Source: Euryarchaeota archaeon UBA40 (lineage in GTDB: Archaea > Thermoplasmatota > Poseidoniia > Poseidoniales > Thalassarchaeaceae). From it: a stretch of 16,687 nucleotides of DNA. The notes beneath the pieces were generated by a model. The model did not search any database, was not told where the DNA came from, and worked only from the letters and a program-made list of their open reading frames with translations. Below are positions 8,016 to 15,246 of the stretch, in pieces (positions within the stretch are counted from its first letter, which is position 1; each line of letters starts with the position of its first letter). Location: the NCBI GenBank assembly GCA_002506875.1, contig DAYJ01000047.1:17240-33926 (forward strand), given 5' to 3'. A program made the position numbers and the translations under genes.

Positions 8016-9077
8016 ATGTCTGAGCCATTGATTCATCCTGACATCACTAAGGCTCACACCCTACCATCTAGATTCTATACTGAAAAGGAATCATTTCACA
8101 ATCTACTGGATGACATGCGAGATTGTTGGTACTTTGCAGCCCATTCCAGTCAATTCACCGAGCATAACGTGATTCCACTAATTGACATTGAAGGAATGCT
8201 TGGTGAAGCCCTGATACTAACTAATTCAGATAAAATCAGATGTCTCTCCAATGTCTGCACACACAGAGGGATGTTAGTAGCCACTGAGCCAAGCAGTAGC
8301 AATACTCTGCAATGCAAATATCACGGCCGAACATTCGGTATGGATGGTTGTATGAAGAATATGCCAGAGTTCCAGGATGTCGAAGGATTTCCCTCTGCTT
8401 CCGACGATTTGCCAAGCTTTCCTGTCACTGAATGGAAGGGGTTGCAATTGGTTGGTGGAGACAGATATCTCAAGGAAGCTATAGCAGAATTGGAATCTCG
8501 ACTGGGGTGGCTAGATATCGGCTCCTACAATCATGACAAAAGTCGATTTCGATCGTATGAAATTGAGGCGAATTGGGCTCTTTACGTAGACAATTATCTC
8601 GAGGGTTTTCACATACCATTCGTTCATGGTGATCTACATGGTGTATTGGATAGTAACGAGTATCGAACCGAATTATTCGAAGGAGGGGTGCTACAAATTG
8701 GAATTGCAAGAGATGGTGAGCCTCACTTTGAGCCACCTGAGAATTCAGCCGAATATGGTGAGAAGGTGGCAGCCTACTACTACTGGTTCTACCCTGGACT
8801 AATGCTCAACTTCTACCCCTGGGGATTATCTGTCAACCAAGTAATCCCGCTCTCTGTCGATAGAACTCGTATCGTTTACCACGGCTATGTCGGAAACCCA
8901 GAAATGCTCGGCAAAGGGGCAGGTGGAGATTTAGACAAAGTCGAGATGGAGGATCAAGAAATCGTGGAAGCGACACAGCGTGGAGTTTCCTCAAAATCAT
9001 ATGATAGGGGGCGATATTCCCCGAAAATGGAACGAGGTGTCCATCATTTTCATCGCATTATGACCCATAATCAATAG
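8016..9077 (+). CDS. Rieske non-heme iron oxygenase, alpha subunit (choline monooxygenase-like)
   Basis: This 353-residue protein has both halves of a ring-hydroxylating-type oxygenase. The Rieske [2Fe-2S] site is CTH (Cys81, His83) and CKYH (Cys100, His103). The mononuclear iron site is DNYLEGFHIPFVH, with Asp192, Glu196, His199 and His204. The segments YPWGLSVN and RGRYSPKMERGVHHFHR are typical of the branch containing choline monooxygenase and glycine-betaine or other N-demethylating Rieske enzymes; this assignment is by remembered similarity. The true substrate is not known. No reductase or ferredoxin partner gene is present in the window, so electrons must come from elsewhere. It is probably cytoplasmic. 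It is the last gene of the + strand block and converges on a - strand gene 45 bases away. Confidence 0.87.
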   Translation: MSEPLIHPDITKAHTLPSRFYTEKESFHNLLDDMRDCWYFAAHSSQFTEHNVIPLIDIEGMLGEALILTNSDKIRCLSNVCTHRGMLVATEPSSSNTLQCKYHGRTFGMDGCMKNMPEFQDVEGFPSASDDLPSFPVTEWKGLQLVGGDRYLKEAIAELESRLGWLDIGSYNHDKSRFRSYEIEANWALYVDNYLEGFHIPFVHGDLHGVLDSNEYRTELFEGGVLQIGIARDGEPHFEPPENSAEYGEKVAAYYYWFYPGLMLNFYPWGLSVNQVIPLSVDRTRIVYHGYVGNPEMLGKGAGGDLDKVEMEDQEIVEATQRGVSSKSYDRGRYSPKMERGVHHFHRIMTHNQ

Positions 9078-9122
9078 AGGAATTTAGGTGGTTTGTTGAC
9101 TTCTCGATTGAATGGATTTCAA

Positions 9123-9542
9123 TCAACAACAACCACCCTTGGGCTTCACCTCGTGGATTTCAACTACACGAGGAGGTGGAAGTCGAATCATGATTGCAGA
9201 ACCAACCACTTCAAACGATAACGAAGATATCTCTCCATCAATATCTGTGACAATAGCGATGATGTTTCGATGATGAGTAAGTCGAATCACGGTGTCAGTC
9301 CTACGACTGGACCTCTCTACTTCGAAGACCATTCCCTTGAGGCGGACTACACCATGATCTTCTGTGTAGTGTTTATTCGCAACCCGTCGAAGGCGTGATA
9401 GTTGCTTCATCGCATCATCTACTGCTGACATCGCCTCCTTCTGATACTCACTCTGTTCATCTGAAGGTGCCCAATTTGAGATATCGGGGGCCTCTTCATT
9501 ACAATCGTCTTCATCATCTACATCGTCTCTTTCCACAGTCAT
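9123..9542 (-). CDS. Small acidic protein of unknown function ending in GGCC
   Basis: I do not recognise this 139-residue protein. Its first 20 residues are very acidic (many Asp and Glu). A probable amphipathic helix follows at about 26-60, then an alternating beta-type region (about 63-132) with VRLKGMVFEV, TVIRLTHHRNIIAIV and SAIMIRLPPPRVVEI. It ends in Gly-Gly-Cys-Cys. There is no signal or membrane segment, so it is probably cytoplasmic. The ATG at 9542 is preceded by a good Shine-Dalgarno. It is the last gene of the - strand block and lies 117 bases downstream of the M50 protease gene, so it may be translated from its own or a shared transcript. The paired Cys could bind metal or form a redox pair; this is speculation. 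Confidence 0.7.
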   Translation of the reverse strand: MTVERDDVDDEDDCNEEAPDISNWAPSDEQSEYQKEAMSAVDDAMKQLSRLRRVANKHYTEDHGVVRLKGMVFEVERSSRRTDTVIRLTHHRNIIAIVTDIDGEISSLSFEVVGSAIMIRLPPPRVVEIHEVKPKGGCC

Positions 9543-9546
9543 TGCA

Positions 9547-9553
9547 TCACCTC
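9547..9553 (-). promoter_or_regulatory. Shine-Dalgarno for the small acidic protein
   Basis: On the - strand GAGGTGA stands four bases before the ATG at 9542. It is the best anti-SD match seen in the window and fixes the start of this gene. The rest of the 9543-9659 gap shows no other clear signal. Confidence 0.6.
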
Positions 9554-9659
9554 ATTGGTGGACAAATTGATTCGGCCACCGGAAGACGACAACGCTGTGA
9601 CTCTATTTGAATCAACGAAAGTGTTCCATCCAACGTAAGATTGGAATTCGTAATATCAC

Positions 9660-10559
9660 TCAAATTAGAGAGGAGATTAGTTCGAGGTAAGGGGTTATTT
9701 GGCCAGTAAGTGTACCAAAAGCAAGGCCGATTGTGCCGATTAAAAATATCCAGAATACTGGTTCAGACCAGCGTTTTACCTTGAGGCCGTCAAGTGGTCC
9801 AAGTGGTATCATATTGAATGCAGCTAGGATTGAATTCCCCCAAAGCCATGCCTGTACGAATGCTTCGATAATCGCAGCATCACTAAGACCGAGTAATAGA
9901 CCACCTATCACAAAACCAACTGAATATAGAACAAGATTCGAAATTGGTCCTGCTAAAGCTATCTTTCCATTCTGTTCTTTGGTGATATTACCTGCCACCA
10001 TCACTGCTCCAGGGGCCATGAAGACAAATCCAAGTAAAGCTGCAATTAGGACACCCATCCTCAATCCAGATGGATCTGCACGGAATTCTGCCCAGCAACC
10101 ATAATGTCGAGCAAGGAACTTGTGGGCCATCTCATGCAACAAAAAAGCTGGACCTAGTGAGAAAATGTAGAGTGTGCCCCAAATTGCCATCTCTATAATT
10201 AGCGCAAAAGGCGAAACTCCGCTGTTTAATATTCCAAACACCCCACCTACACGCATCAACGCTAAAGCAAGAGCGAATGCTAACGTCGCAAGTGTAAGAT
10301 CGTTGATTTCTTTTCGCGAGAAATGCCAAAATGAACCTTCGTGATGCAAGGGTGGTGCGCTGTAATAACTCGGATTCATGAAACCGCGCAAAAAGGCAGA
10401 AGATGAATTGTTGGACTTTTCGAATACTACGCGAACATGTTGCTGTCTACGCATTCCATCGTCTCGTGCACGTGAATGGTTTGGTGGTTGACGATTCGCC
10501 GAAGCGAAAAAATCCTCTTCCAACGCATTGAGGCGGGGGTCCCGTCCCTTGCGGTCCAT
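9660..10559 (-). CDS. M50-family (site-2 protease type) membrane metalloprotease
   Basis: This 299-residue membrane protein has the zinc motif HEMAH at residues 142-146 inside a hydrophobic segment, and the second M50 motif NMIPLGPLDG (249-258) whose Asp257 supplies the third zinc ligand. An AGPISN segment fits the family's core. The N-terminal ~80 residues are polar and seem soluble; FSRKEINDL precedes the first helix, as in archaeal M50 proteins. Such enzymes cut transmembrane segments of other proteins; the substrate is unknown. The ATG at 10559 is chosen because it lies just after the stop of the upstream flavoprotein gene; a longer reading would overlap that gene, and an internal ATG at 10379 (MNPSYYSAPP) is a shorter alternative. 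The 31-base spacing suggests co-transcription with the flavoprotein. Confidence 0.85.
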   Translation of the reverse strand: MDRKGRDPRLNALEEDFFASANRQPPNHSRARDDGMRRQQHVRVVFEKSNNSSSAFLRGFMNPSYYSAPPLHHEGSFWHFSRKEINDLTLATLAFALALALMRVGGVFGILNSGVSPFALIIEMAIWGTLYIFSLGPAFLLHEMAHKFLARHYGCWAEFRADPSGLRMGVLIAALLGFVFMAPGAVMVAGNITKEQNGKIALAGPISNLVLYSVGFVIGGLLLGLSDAAIIEAFVQAWLWGNSILAAFNMIPLGPLDGLKVKRWSEPVFWIFLIGTIGLAFGTLTGQITPYLELISSLI

Positions 10560-10590
10560 GTCTAGGCCTTCGTACCGGTGCGCTATCAAT

Positions 10591-12081
10591 CTAGATGAGA
10601 TAGTGGGCTCCACACGACTCCTTGCGGGCCTTTGCAGCAGAAATCGACGCTTGGGCGAGGTCAAGCATGAGGCTAGCATCTAGAGCTGCGATTAATTCCA
10701 TGTTCATGATTTGTGAATCGTCTGAAAGACGAATTGGCGAGGATGCGAGGTCATCGATTTTAGTTTCCACAGATTGGAGGCCTTTTTCTTCACGGATAAG
10801 GCCCATGTGGGCCATCATGGTGCGACGAATGGATGCTGTGACGGCCGCCACTGTCATGCCGTCCTTGACTTCGCTCATGGCTTCGATTTGCGCTTCAGAG
10901 GTGAAGGCGGCGTCCATCATGAGATCGCGCCCCCCATGCTTTGCAGAGGTAGCCCACTGACCTGCGGACGTGCCAGCGCTCTCTCCGCTGAGAAGGGCGT
11001 CCAATGTCCAGTTACCCGCAAGAATGTCGCTACCGTGCATGCCTGATGCTGCTGATGCTCCTGCAGCATAGAGTCCCGTAAGCCAGAGATCTTCACTAAC
11101 CAAAGCACGACCTTCGGCATCAACAGCAACACCGCCGATAGAGTATCTAGGTGCAGGAGTAAGTGGGATGACAGTTGACCAAAGGTCAATTCCAAAGCGA
11201 TCGGTGATATGTTGAGCTGAAGTGTTGAACCATGGCCGTAATGAATTCGGAACTGAACGAGCATCGAGAACATACTCTTCATCTGCCAATGATCTACATG
11301 CTTCAGTCAAACCACCAACAAGTTCGATATCGTCGCCATTCGCTTTACGCAGACGTGCCCCGGCATCAAGGAGAGCGAGGGAGAGGAACATTCCAGAATC
11401 TTTGATCATCATTGGATGCCAGCCTACAAATTCCATACCAGTGAGCATTGCACCTGAACGGGATGCTAGAGCGGTTTTGGAGCCAGATGAGCCGTTTTCC
11501 ACCCATAGGCCATCATGCCCATCTCCTGCAAGAATCACTGACTTGGCTTGGATTGGTGCAATAATTCCGGTTTGGATATCAAGGATGACTATGCCACGGA
11601 CTCGTTGATTCTCAGTCACCACAGTGAGTGGGCGGAAGTCATGCTTACGCGGTATTCCTCGCTTCATACATTGCTCTTCGAGAATTCGGAGGGTTTCACG
11701 TCCAGTAACATCTCCTACTGTAGCAACACGAGGTGTTCGATGCCCTGGTTGAGAACTCAAAGCAGGAGCTCCTGATCCGTCCCGACGGAGATTGAGGCCC
11801 CATCGTTCAAGTTCGATAAGAGTAGATACAGATGATGCGCAACGAGAGTCGGAAACCGTGGTTTCAACACCCTTTCCAACTGCAGCAGTGTCTTGTTGAT
11901 GCTCGTTGGAATCTGATTCTGCAAGAGAGGCTGCAATTCCTGTATCATCGGCTCTAGCCTGAGCACTTCCTGGTCCAGCATCATCAAAGATGCTCACTGT
12001 CGCTCCGGCATCCAATGCTGCGATTGCCGCACGCAATGCCGCGACTCCCGAACCAATGATGATGACGTCCCATGACTCCAT
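10591..12081 (-). CDS. SdhA/FrdA/NadB-like FAD flavoprotein with altered active site
   Basis: This 496-residue protein starts with a dinucleotide-binding fold, DVIIIGSGVAALRAA, and continues like the succinate dehydrogenase / fumarate reductase / L-aspartate oxidase flavoprotein family: MEFVGWHP near 216-223, GGVAVDAEG near 316-324, HMGLIREEKGL, and a C-terminal RKESCGAH where the family has RKESRGAH. It is about 80-90 residues shorter than SdhA. Several residues that usually bind or protonate the dicarboxylate look different: PRY (311-313) in place of xHY, HGSDILAGN in place of HGxNRLGGN, and no obvious PRD catalytic arginine. No His for covalent FAD is seen. It probably binds FAD non-covalently; the substrate is unknown. 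No iron-sulfur subunit gene is adjacent. The ATG at 12081 is preferred to a TTG at 12096. Confidence 0.78.
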   Translation of the reverse strand: MESWDVIIIGSGVAALRAAIAALDAGATVSIFDDAGPGSAQARADDTGIAASLAESDSNEHQQDTAAVGKGVETTVSDSRCASSVSTLIELERWGLNLRRDGSGAPALSSQPGHRTPRVATVGDVTGRETLRILEEQCMKRGIPRKHDFRPLTVVTENQRVRGIVILDIQTGIIAPIQAKSVILAGDGHDGLWVENGSSGSKTALASRSGAMLTGMEFVGWHPMMIKDSGMFLSLALLDAGARLRKANGDDIELVGGLTEACRSLADEEYVLDARSVPNSLRPWFNTSAQHITDRFGIDLWSTVIPLTPAPRYSIGGVAVDAEGRALVSEDLWLTGLYAAGASAASGMHGSDILAGNWTLDALLSGESAGTSAGQWATSAKHGGRDLMMDAAFTSEAQIEAMSEVKDGMTVAAVTASIRRTMMAHMGLIREEKGLQSVETKIDDLASSPIRLSDDSQIMNMELIAALDASLMLDLAQASISAAKARKESCGAHYLI

Positions 12082-12149
12082 GGCTTCAACCTGCAACCCA
12101 TTCCAGATAAGGACGCAACATAAACGCGGCGGCGGGTTAAGGTAGCCAA

Positions 12150-13721
12150 TTAACGCATCTTTAGAGAGTCGCGCACATCGCGAAGAGCTTCAATTCCGAG
12201 GCTACTTGCACGCCGCATTCTGACTTGTGTACTCCCTGCTCCGCCGCTACGTTGCTGGACTTCTGTAGAAAGCACAACTGATGAAATCGTCTCACCGCCC
12301 TCTCTTCTAAGATGAATTTGAACTGGGTGTCGGCCACGAACTTTTGGAGACCAAGCTAAACCAATCCAAAGAACAAGTCCACGTTCCATCAAAATGGAGA
12401 GGCGGTCGGCTAGAGTTTCAGTCATTGAAGAGGAGTCAAGAGGAATTGCGGCTGGAAGTTGGGGAGTAGGTTGTGGGGTAACTCGGAAGGTCTGCACTTC
12501 TGGAAGACCGCCTGGAACTACCACTTCGACTTCGACTGTTTCCTCCCGCTCACCAAAGTTGTGAACCATCAAGAAAAGGTCGCCTTGACCATCGGGACAA
12601 GCAAGAGGGAGGTCGTGATCCATTCTCCATTCTGAATCTACCAGCGAGTTATCACCAGTCAAGATATCATTTCTAACTCGTCTAATGATTCTGAAAAGGC
12701 CGGGTTGCCAGGCTTCAGTATGCTCTAGTAAACGACGTAAAGAGGAGGTATTGAATGGTAACTTAGTGGCTATTTCCTCATCATCTTGAAGATCTGGATT
12801 TGACGATGGTTCGGCCATAATCCAATCACGCATCTCCCTTCTAACAATAGATGTGAGAATGTTGTTCAGTTTCCAATTTCCAACACCATCCTTGTCTGTC
12901 ATCGTCGAGAGATATACTGCCTGAACAATGCGTTCTCGTGCAAGAGAGGGGGGGAGTTTGTTACGAATCGAAGGTTTGAGTTCGTCGAGCCAAGCAGACC
13001 ATTGAGATGCGGAATCTGGGTCCATGTGCGCTTCAATAAGATCGCTCAATACCGTATGCATCTGACTACTGTGTTGAGTCGGAGCATGGAATGGGAGATA
13101 CTTGAACTCAAGAGAGCGCATCTGAATTGTCCTTTCAAGACTAATCGTCTGAGCAATAGTAACTGCTGTCAGAAGAACTGCAGACATCATAATCACGATA
13201 TTTCCGGGTCCACCAACTAAGAAATATTGCTGAATCATGACAAGGGTTCCTACTACAGTAGTAGCCATCATCCGAATTCGTTCATTCAAACGATTCTCTC
13301 GAATCATCGAACGAATCCGTTCGGCTCCTGGGAAGGAGTTCAACGAAAGTTGTTCCGCTCCCTTGTTTGGTCCGAAATCATTCTCCGAAGTAATGAATTG
13401 CATCTCAGCAGCAATCGTGGGAGGTAAAAGGATGATGATTGATGTGCAAATCATCGCAAAACCTGTCCACTGAGCATCGACTTGGTCTGGAAATACCATG
13501 ACAACGATGAGTAACACCATCAGGCTAGGGCCGAGAGTAAGACGTAGTAGACGGAGTGGGGTAGATTGTGCGAAGTTGACTGCGGTATTCCGTCGCTTGT
13601 CGGTCCTCTTCTCCTTATCACGTTCGACCTCGTCTAGAGATTGGGTCTCCTCCGGACGATCTGGTGTCGGCAGTGCCAACGGCACTGTGTCCCGTAGATC
13701 GATCGAATCCTCCTCGGTCAC
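12150..13721 (-). CDS. Membrane protein of unknown function with four N-terminal helices and a large soluble domain
   Basis: I do not recognise this 523-residue protein. Residues 1-50 are polar and charged (many Glu, Asp, Arg and Lys). Predicted helices are at about 60-78, 85-105, 150-170 and 173-195, giving two hairpins. Residues 200-523 appear soluble, with a helical first part (to about 340) and a beta-rich last part containing LFLMVHNFGEREETVEVEVVV, which resembles an Ig-like or other beta-sandwich. The start is a GTG at 13721, with only a weak purine-rich stretch (GAGCAGG) upstream. The gene lies 68 bases upstream of the flavoprotein gene on the same strand and 75 bases from a tRNA pointing the other way. 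A scaffold or sensor role is possible, but nothing shows it. Confidence 0.72.
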   Translation of the reverse strand: MTEEDSIDLRDTVPLALPTPDRPEETQSLDEVERDKEKRTDKRRNTAVNFAQSTPLRLLRLTLGPSLMVLLIVVMVFPDQVDAQWTGFAMICTSIIILLPPTIAAEMQFITSENDFGPNKGAEQLSLNSFPGAERIRSMIRENRLNERIRMMATTVVGTLVMIQQYFLVGGPGNIVIMMSAVLLTAVTIAQTISLERTIQMRSLEFKYLPFHAPTQHSSQMHTVLSDLIEAHMDPDSASQWSAWLDELKPSIRNKLPPSLARERIVQAVYLSTMTDKDGVGNWKLNNILTSIVRREMRDWIMAEPSSNPDLQDDEEIATKLPFNTSSLRRLLEHTEAWQPGLFRIIRRVRNDILTGDNSLVDSEWRMDHDLPLACPDGQGDLFLMVHNFGEREETVEVEVVVPGGLPEVQTFRVTPQPTPQLPAAIPLDSSSMTETLADRLSILMERGLVLWIGLAWSPKVRGRHPVQIHLRREGGETISSVVLSTEVQQRSGGAGSTQVRMRRASSLGIEALRDVRDSLKMR

Positions 13722-13741
13722 ATTACCTGCTCAGCATCCAA

Positions 13742-13777
13742 CCCCCTTCATCTCATCGCATCCTTTCAAGAAGGGGG
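13742..13777. repeat. 8-base perfect inverted repeat with 20-base loop
   Basis: CCCCCTTC (13742-13749) and GAAGGGGG (13770-13777) are perfect reverse complements separated by 20 bases. The element lies in the space between the GTG start of the - strand membrane-protein gene and the + strand tRNA-Arg, so it could be a binding site or an RNA stem in either leader. Confidence 0.5.
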
Positions 13778-13795
13778 AGCGATTGTGCTGGGTTT

Positions 13796-13870
13796 GGGCG
13801 TGTAGCATAGCCTGGATAATGCACCGGCCTCCTAAGCCGGGGACCGCGGGTTCGAATCCTGCCGCGCCCG
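13796..13870 (+). tRNA. tRNA-Arg (anticodon CCT)
   Basis: A complete cloverleaf is visible. The acceptor GGGCGTG (13796-13802) pairs with CGCGCCC (13863-13869), including one G-T pair. The anticodon stem CCGGC/GCCGG encloses the loop CTCCTAA with anticodon CCT at 13831-13833, reading AGG. The T arm GCGGG-TTCGAAT-CCTGC is standard, and the discriminator is G (13870). No CCA is encoded and no intron is present. It is the only + strand gene in the right half, and the clamp-loader gene ends only four bases beyond it on the opposite strand. Confidence 0.95.
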
Positions 13871-13873
13871 TGT

Positions 13874-15010
13874 TCAAGCAATTGACAGTCCGTGATTACG
13901 GCCAATTTCAGCAAATCGATGGAGAAGGTCCTCGAGATGGATTCGTGAATCAATTGTATTTCCCATGCCAATTTCGGTCAAGGCGAGAGCCTCAAGGAGA
14001 TCGGTTCGAAGATTGTTAGGAACGGGGAGGCGTGGACTAGTAATCGCCATGTGGACTTGGTGAATTATGTCCTCACCATCCAATGCATGCTCTCTGAGCA
14101 TGCGATCGAGTTCTCCATACGCACCTACTGAAACACGCTTTCTTCTACGACCATCATTCTCCATCTTCCATTCAACTACGCGACCTCGTAATGCCATCTC
14201 TACCATATGTCGGCCTGTTTGGAGTGTGACTGCATTAACCAGACGAACGACTGCTTCGCGATCCTCTGCAAGACCACGATGAACAAGAAGATCTAGCGTG
14301 AAAATCGCTTTTCTCAAATCTCCATTGGAGATGTGGACTACGTCACCAAATACCCCATCTGATACTTGCACGCCTTCGATGTCAACAATCTTGCGAAGGG
14401 TTGCTTCGATTGTGTCACGCTCAGGAGATGGGAGTCGAATTGAGCGGGTCCTTGATCGAAGAGCATCAATGATGCGGCTGGGGGAACGGGCTACAAGAAT
14501 GAATCTCGAAGTATGACCTGAACGTTCCATCATCCTACGAAGATATGCTTGTCTCTTCATGCCGAGATGGTCAGCATCCTCGATGATAATGAGGCGAGAA
14601 ATCGGTATACGGCCATCAGAGAGATCGATTTCCAACCCTGAAGGGGGCGGATCATCGTCATCGGCTGTCCACAAACTCCGATCAAAGGCATCTAAGCTTG
14701 AGCTTGAAGCAAGTGATCCCCCATCTGCTGAGCCGCTCTTGAGAAATTCCTCAAAACGCTTCATTGCATTCTGGGATCCGCTCAAATCTCGTGCTTGAAG
14801 AACGTGATGAGTTGCTTTCCAACCAGGACCTAGTACTTGGCGAGCAACGAGGCGCCATGCTGCTGTCTTTCCACAGCCACTTGGGCCGGAAATCAAGAGG
14901 TGTGGAGGGTCTCCTTCGATACTAGCAGACTGTAGGGCATTACGAATCCGTTCTGGAGTTGCAAGATCTGCAAACCGAGTTGGTGCATGACGCACAAGCC
15001 AGAGAGTCAC
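13874..15010 (-). CDS. Divergent replication factor C small-subunit-like AAA+ ATPase
   Basis: This 378-residue protein fits the clamp-loader small subunit, which with RFC large subunit loads PCNA on DNA. It has Walker A GPSGCGKT (42-49), a Walker B strand LIIIEDAD (140-147), a sensor-1 region RFILVARSPSRI (169-180), RSRTRS (185-190) where RFC small subunits have the arginine-finger SRC, and sensor-2 NGDLRKAI. Deviations are the order Glu-Asp in place of Asp-Glu in Walker B, no Asn at sensor 1, SRT for SRC, and a Ser- and Asp-rich insert of about 30 residues (about 92-130). It may be a specialised RFC paralogue rather than the main RfcS. The start is a GTG at 15010. It follows rpoP by 45 bases on the same strand, so it is likely co-transcribed. 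Confidence 0.8.
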   Translation of the reverse strand: MTLWLVRHAPTRFADLATPERIRNALQSASIEGDPPHLLISGPSGCGKTAAWRLVARQVLGPGWKATHHVLQARDLSGSQNAMKRFEEFLKSGSADGGSLASSSSLDAFDRSLWTADDDDPPPSGLEIDLSDGRIPISRLIIIEDADHLGMKRQAYLRRMMERSGHTSRFILVARSPSRIIDALRSRTRSIRLPSPERDTIEATLRKIVDIEGVQVSDGVFGDVVHISNGDLRKAIFTLDLLVHRGLAEDREAVVRLVNAVTLQTGRHMVEMALRGRVVEWKMENDGRRRKRVSVGAYGELDRMLREHALDGEDIIHQVHMAITSPRLPVPNNLRTDLLEALALTEIGMGNTIDSRIHLEDLLHRFAEIGRNHGLSIA

Positions 15011-15055
15011 GCACGGTGTTCAATCCGCTGGTCCTTGAACTGAGCGATTAGTAAA

Positions 15056-15208
15056 TCACTCTGCAATGAGGTCCTTATGGCCACCTCGGCGAGGTTTCCT
15101 GAAAATCCGGTATCCACAATTCTTACACTGCAAGGTGCTTGTTTCACCCATGGTATCGATTGGAATCATGTAACCACATCTGAGACATCGGTAATCGACT
15201 TCGACCAT
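15056..15208 (-). CDS. rpoP: DNA-directed RNA polymerase subunit P (Rpb12-like zinc ribbon)
   Basis: From the ATG at 15208 this is a 50-residue protein, the usual size of archaeal RpoP. Two zinc knuckles, CLRCGY (Cys8, Cys11) and CKNCGYRIFRKPR (Cys28, Cys31), form the zinc ribbon, and the basic GYRI-x-x-KPR run after the second is typical of the subunit. It helps hold the Rpo3/Rpo10/Rpo11 platform of RNA polymerase. An alternative GTG at 15250 would add 14 residues and overlap the guaA stop as GTGA; the shorter form is preferred from family length. The gene lies between guaA and the clamp-loader-like gene on the same strand. Confidence 0.85.
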   Translation of the reverse strand: MVEVDYRCLRCGYMIPIDTMGETSTLQCKNCGYRIFRKPRRGGHKDLIAE

Positions 15209-15246
15209 GGTTGCGCGACCGTGGGGGTATTCTTCAACCCGACGGT

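Noticed and set aside
10560..10679. Longer N-terminus for the M50 protease
   Set aside because: It would overlap the end of the flavoprotein gene and consists of Arg/Ser-rich sequence that mirrors that gene in another frame.
10..13861. Shared 13-mer GGTTCGAATCCTG at 10-22 and 13849-13861 as possible attachment sites
   Set aside because: It is the conserved T arm of two tRNAs. No integrase or phage gene lies between them, and the genes look chromosomal.
13498..14019. Open frame of 173 codons on the + strand
   Set aside because: It runs through the 5' end of the membrane-protein gene, the tRNA-Arg and the end of the clamp-loader-like gene, and cannot be real with a tRNA inside it.
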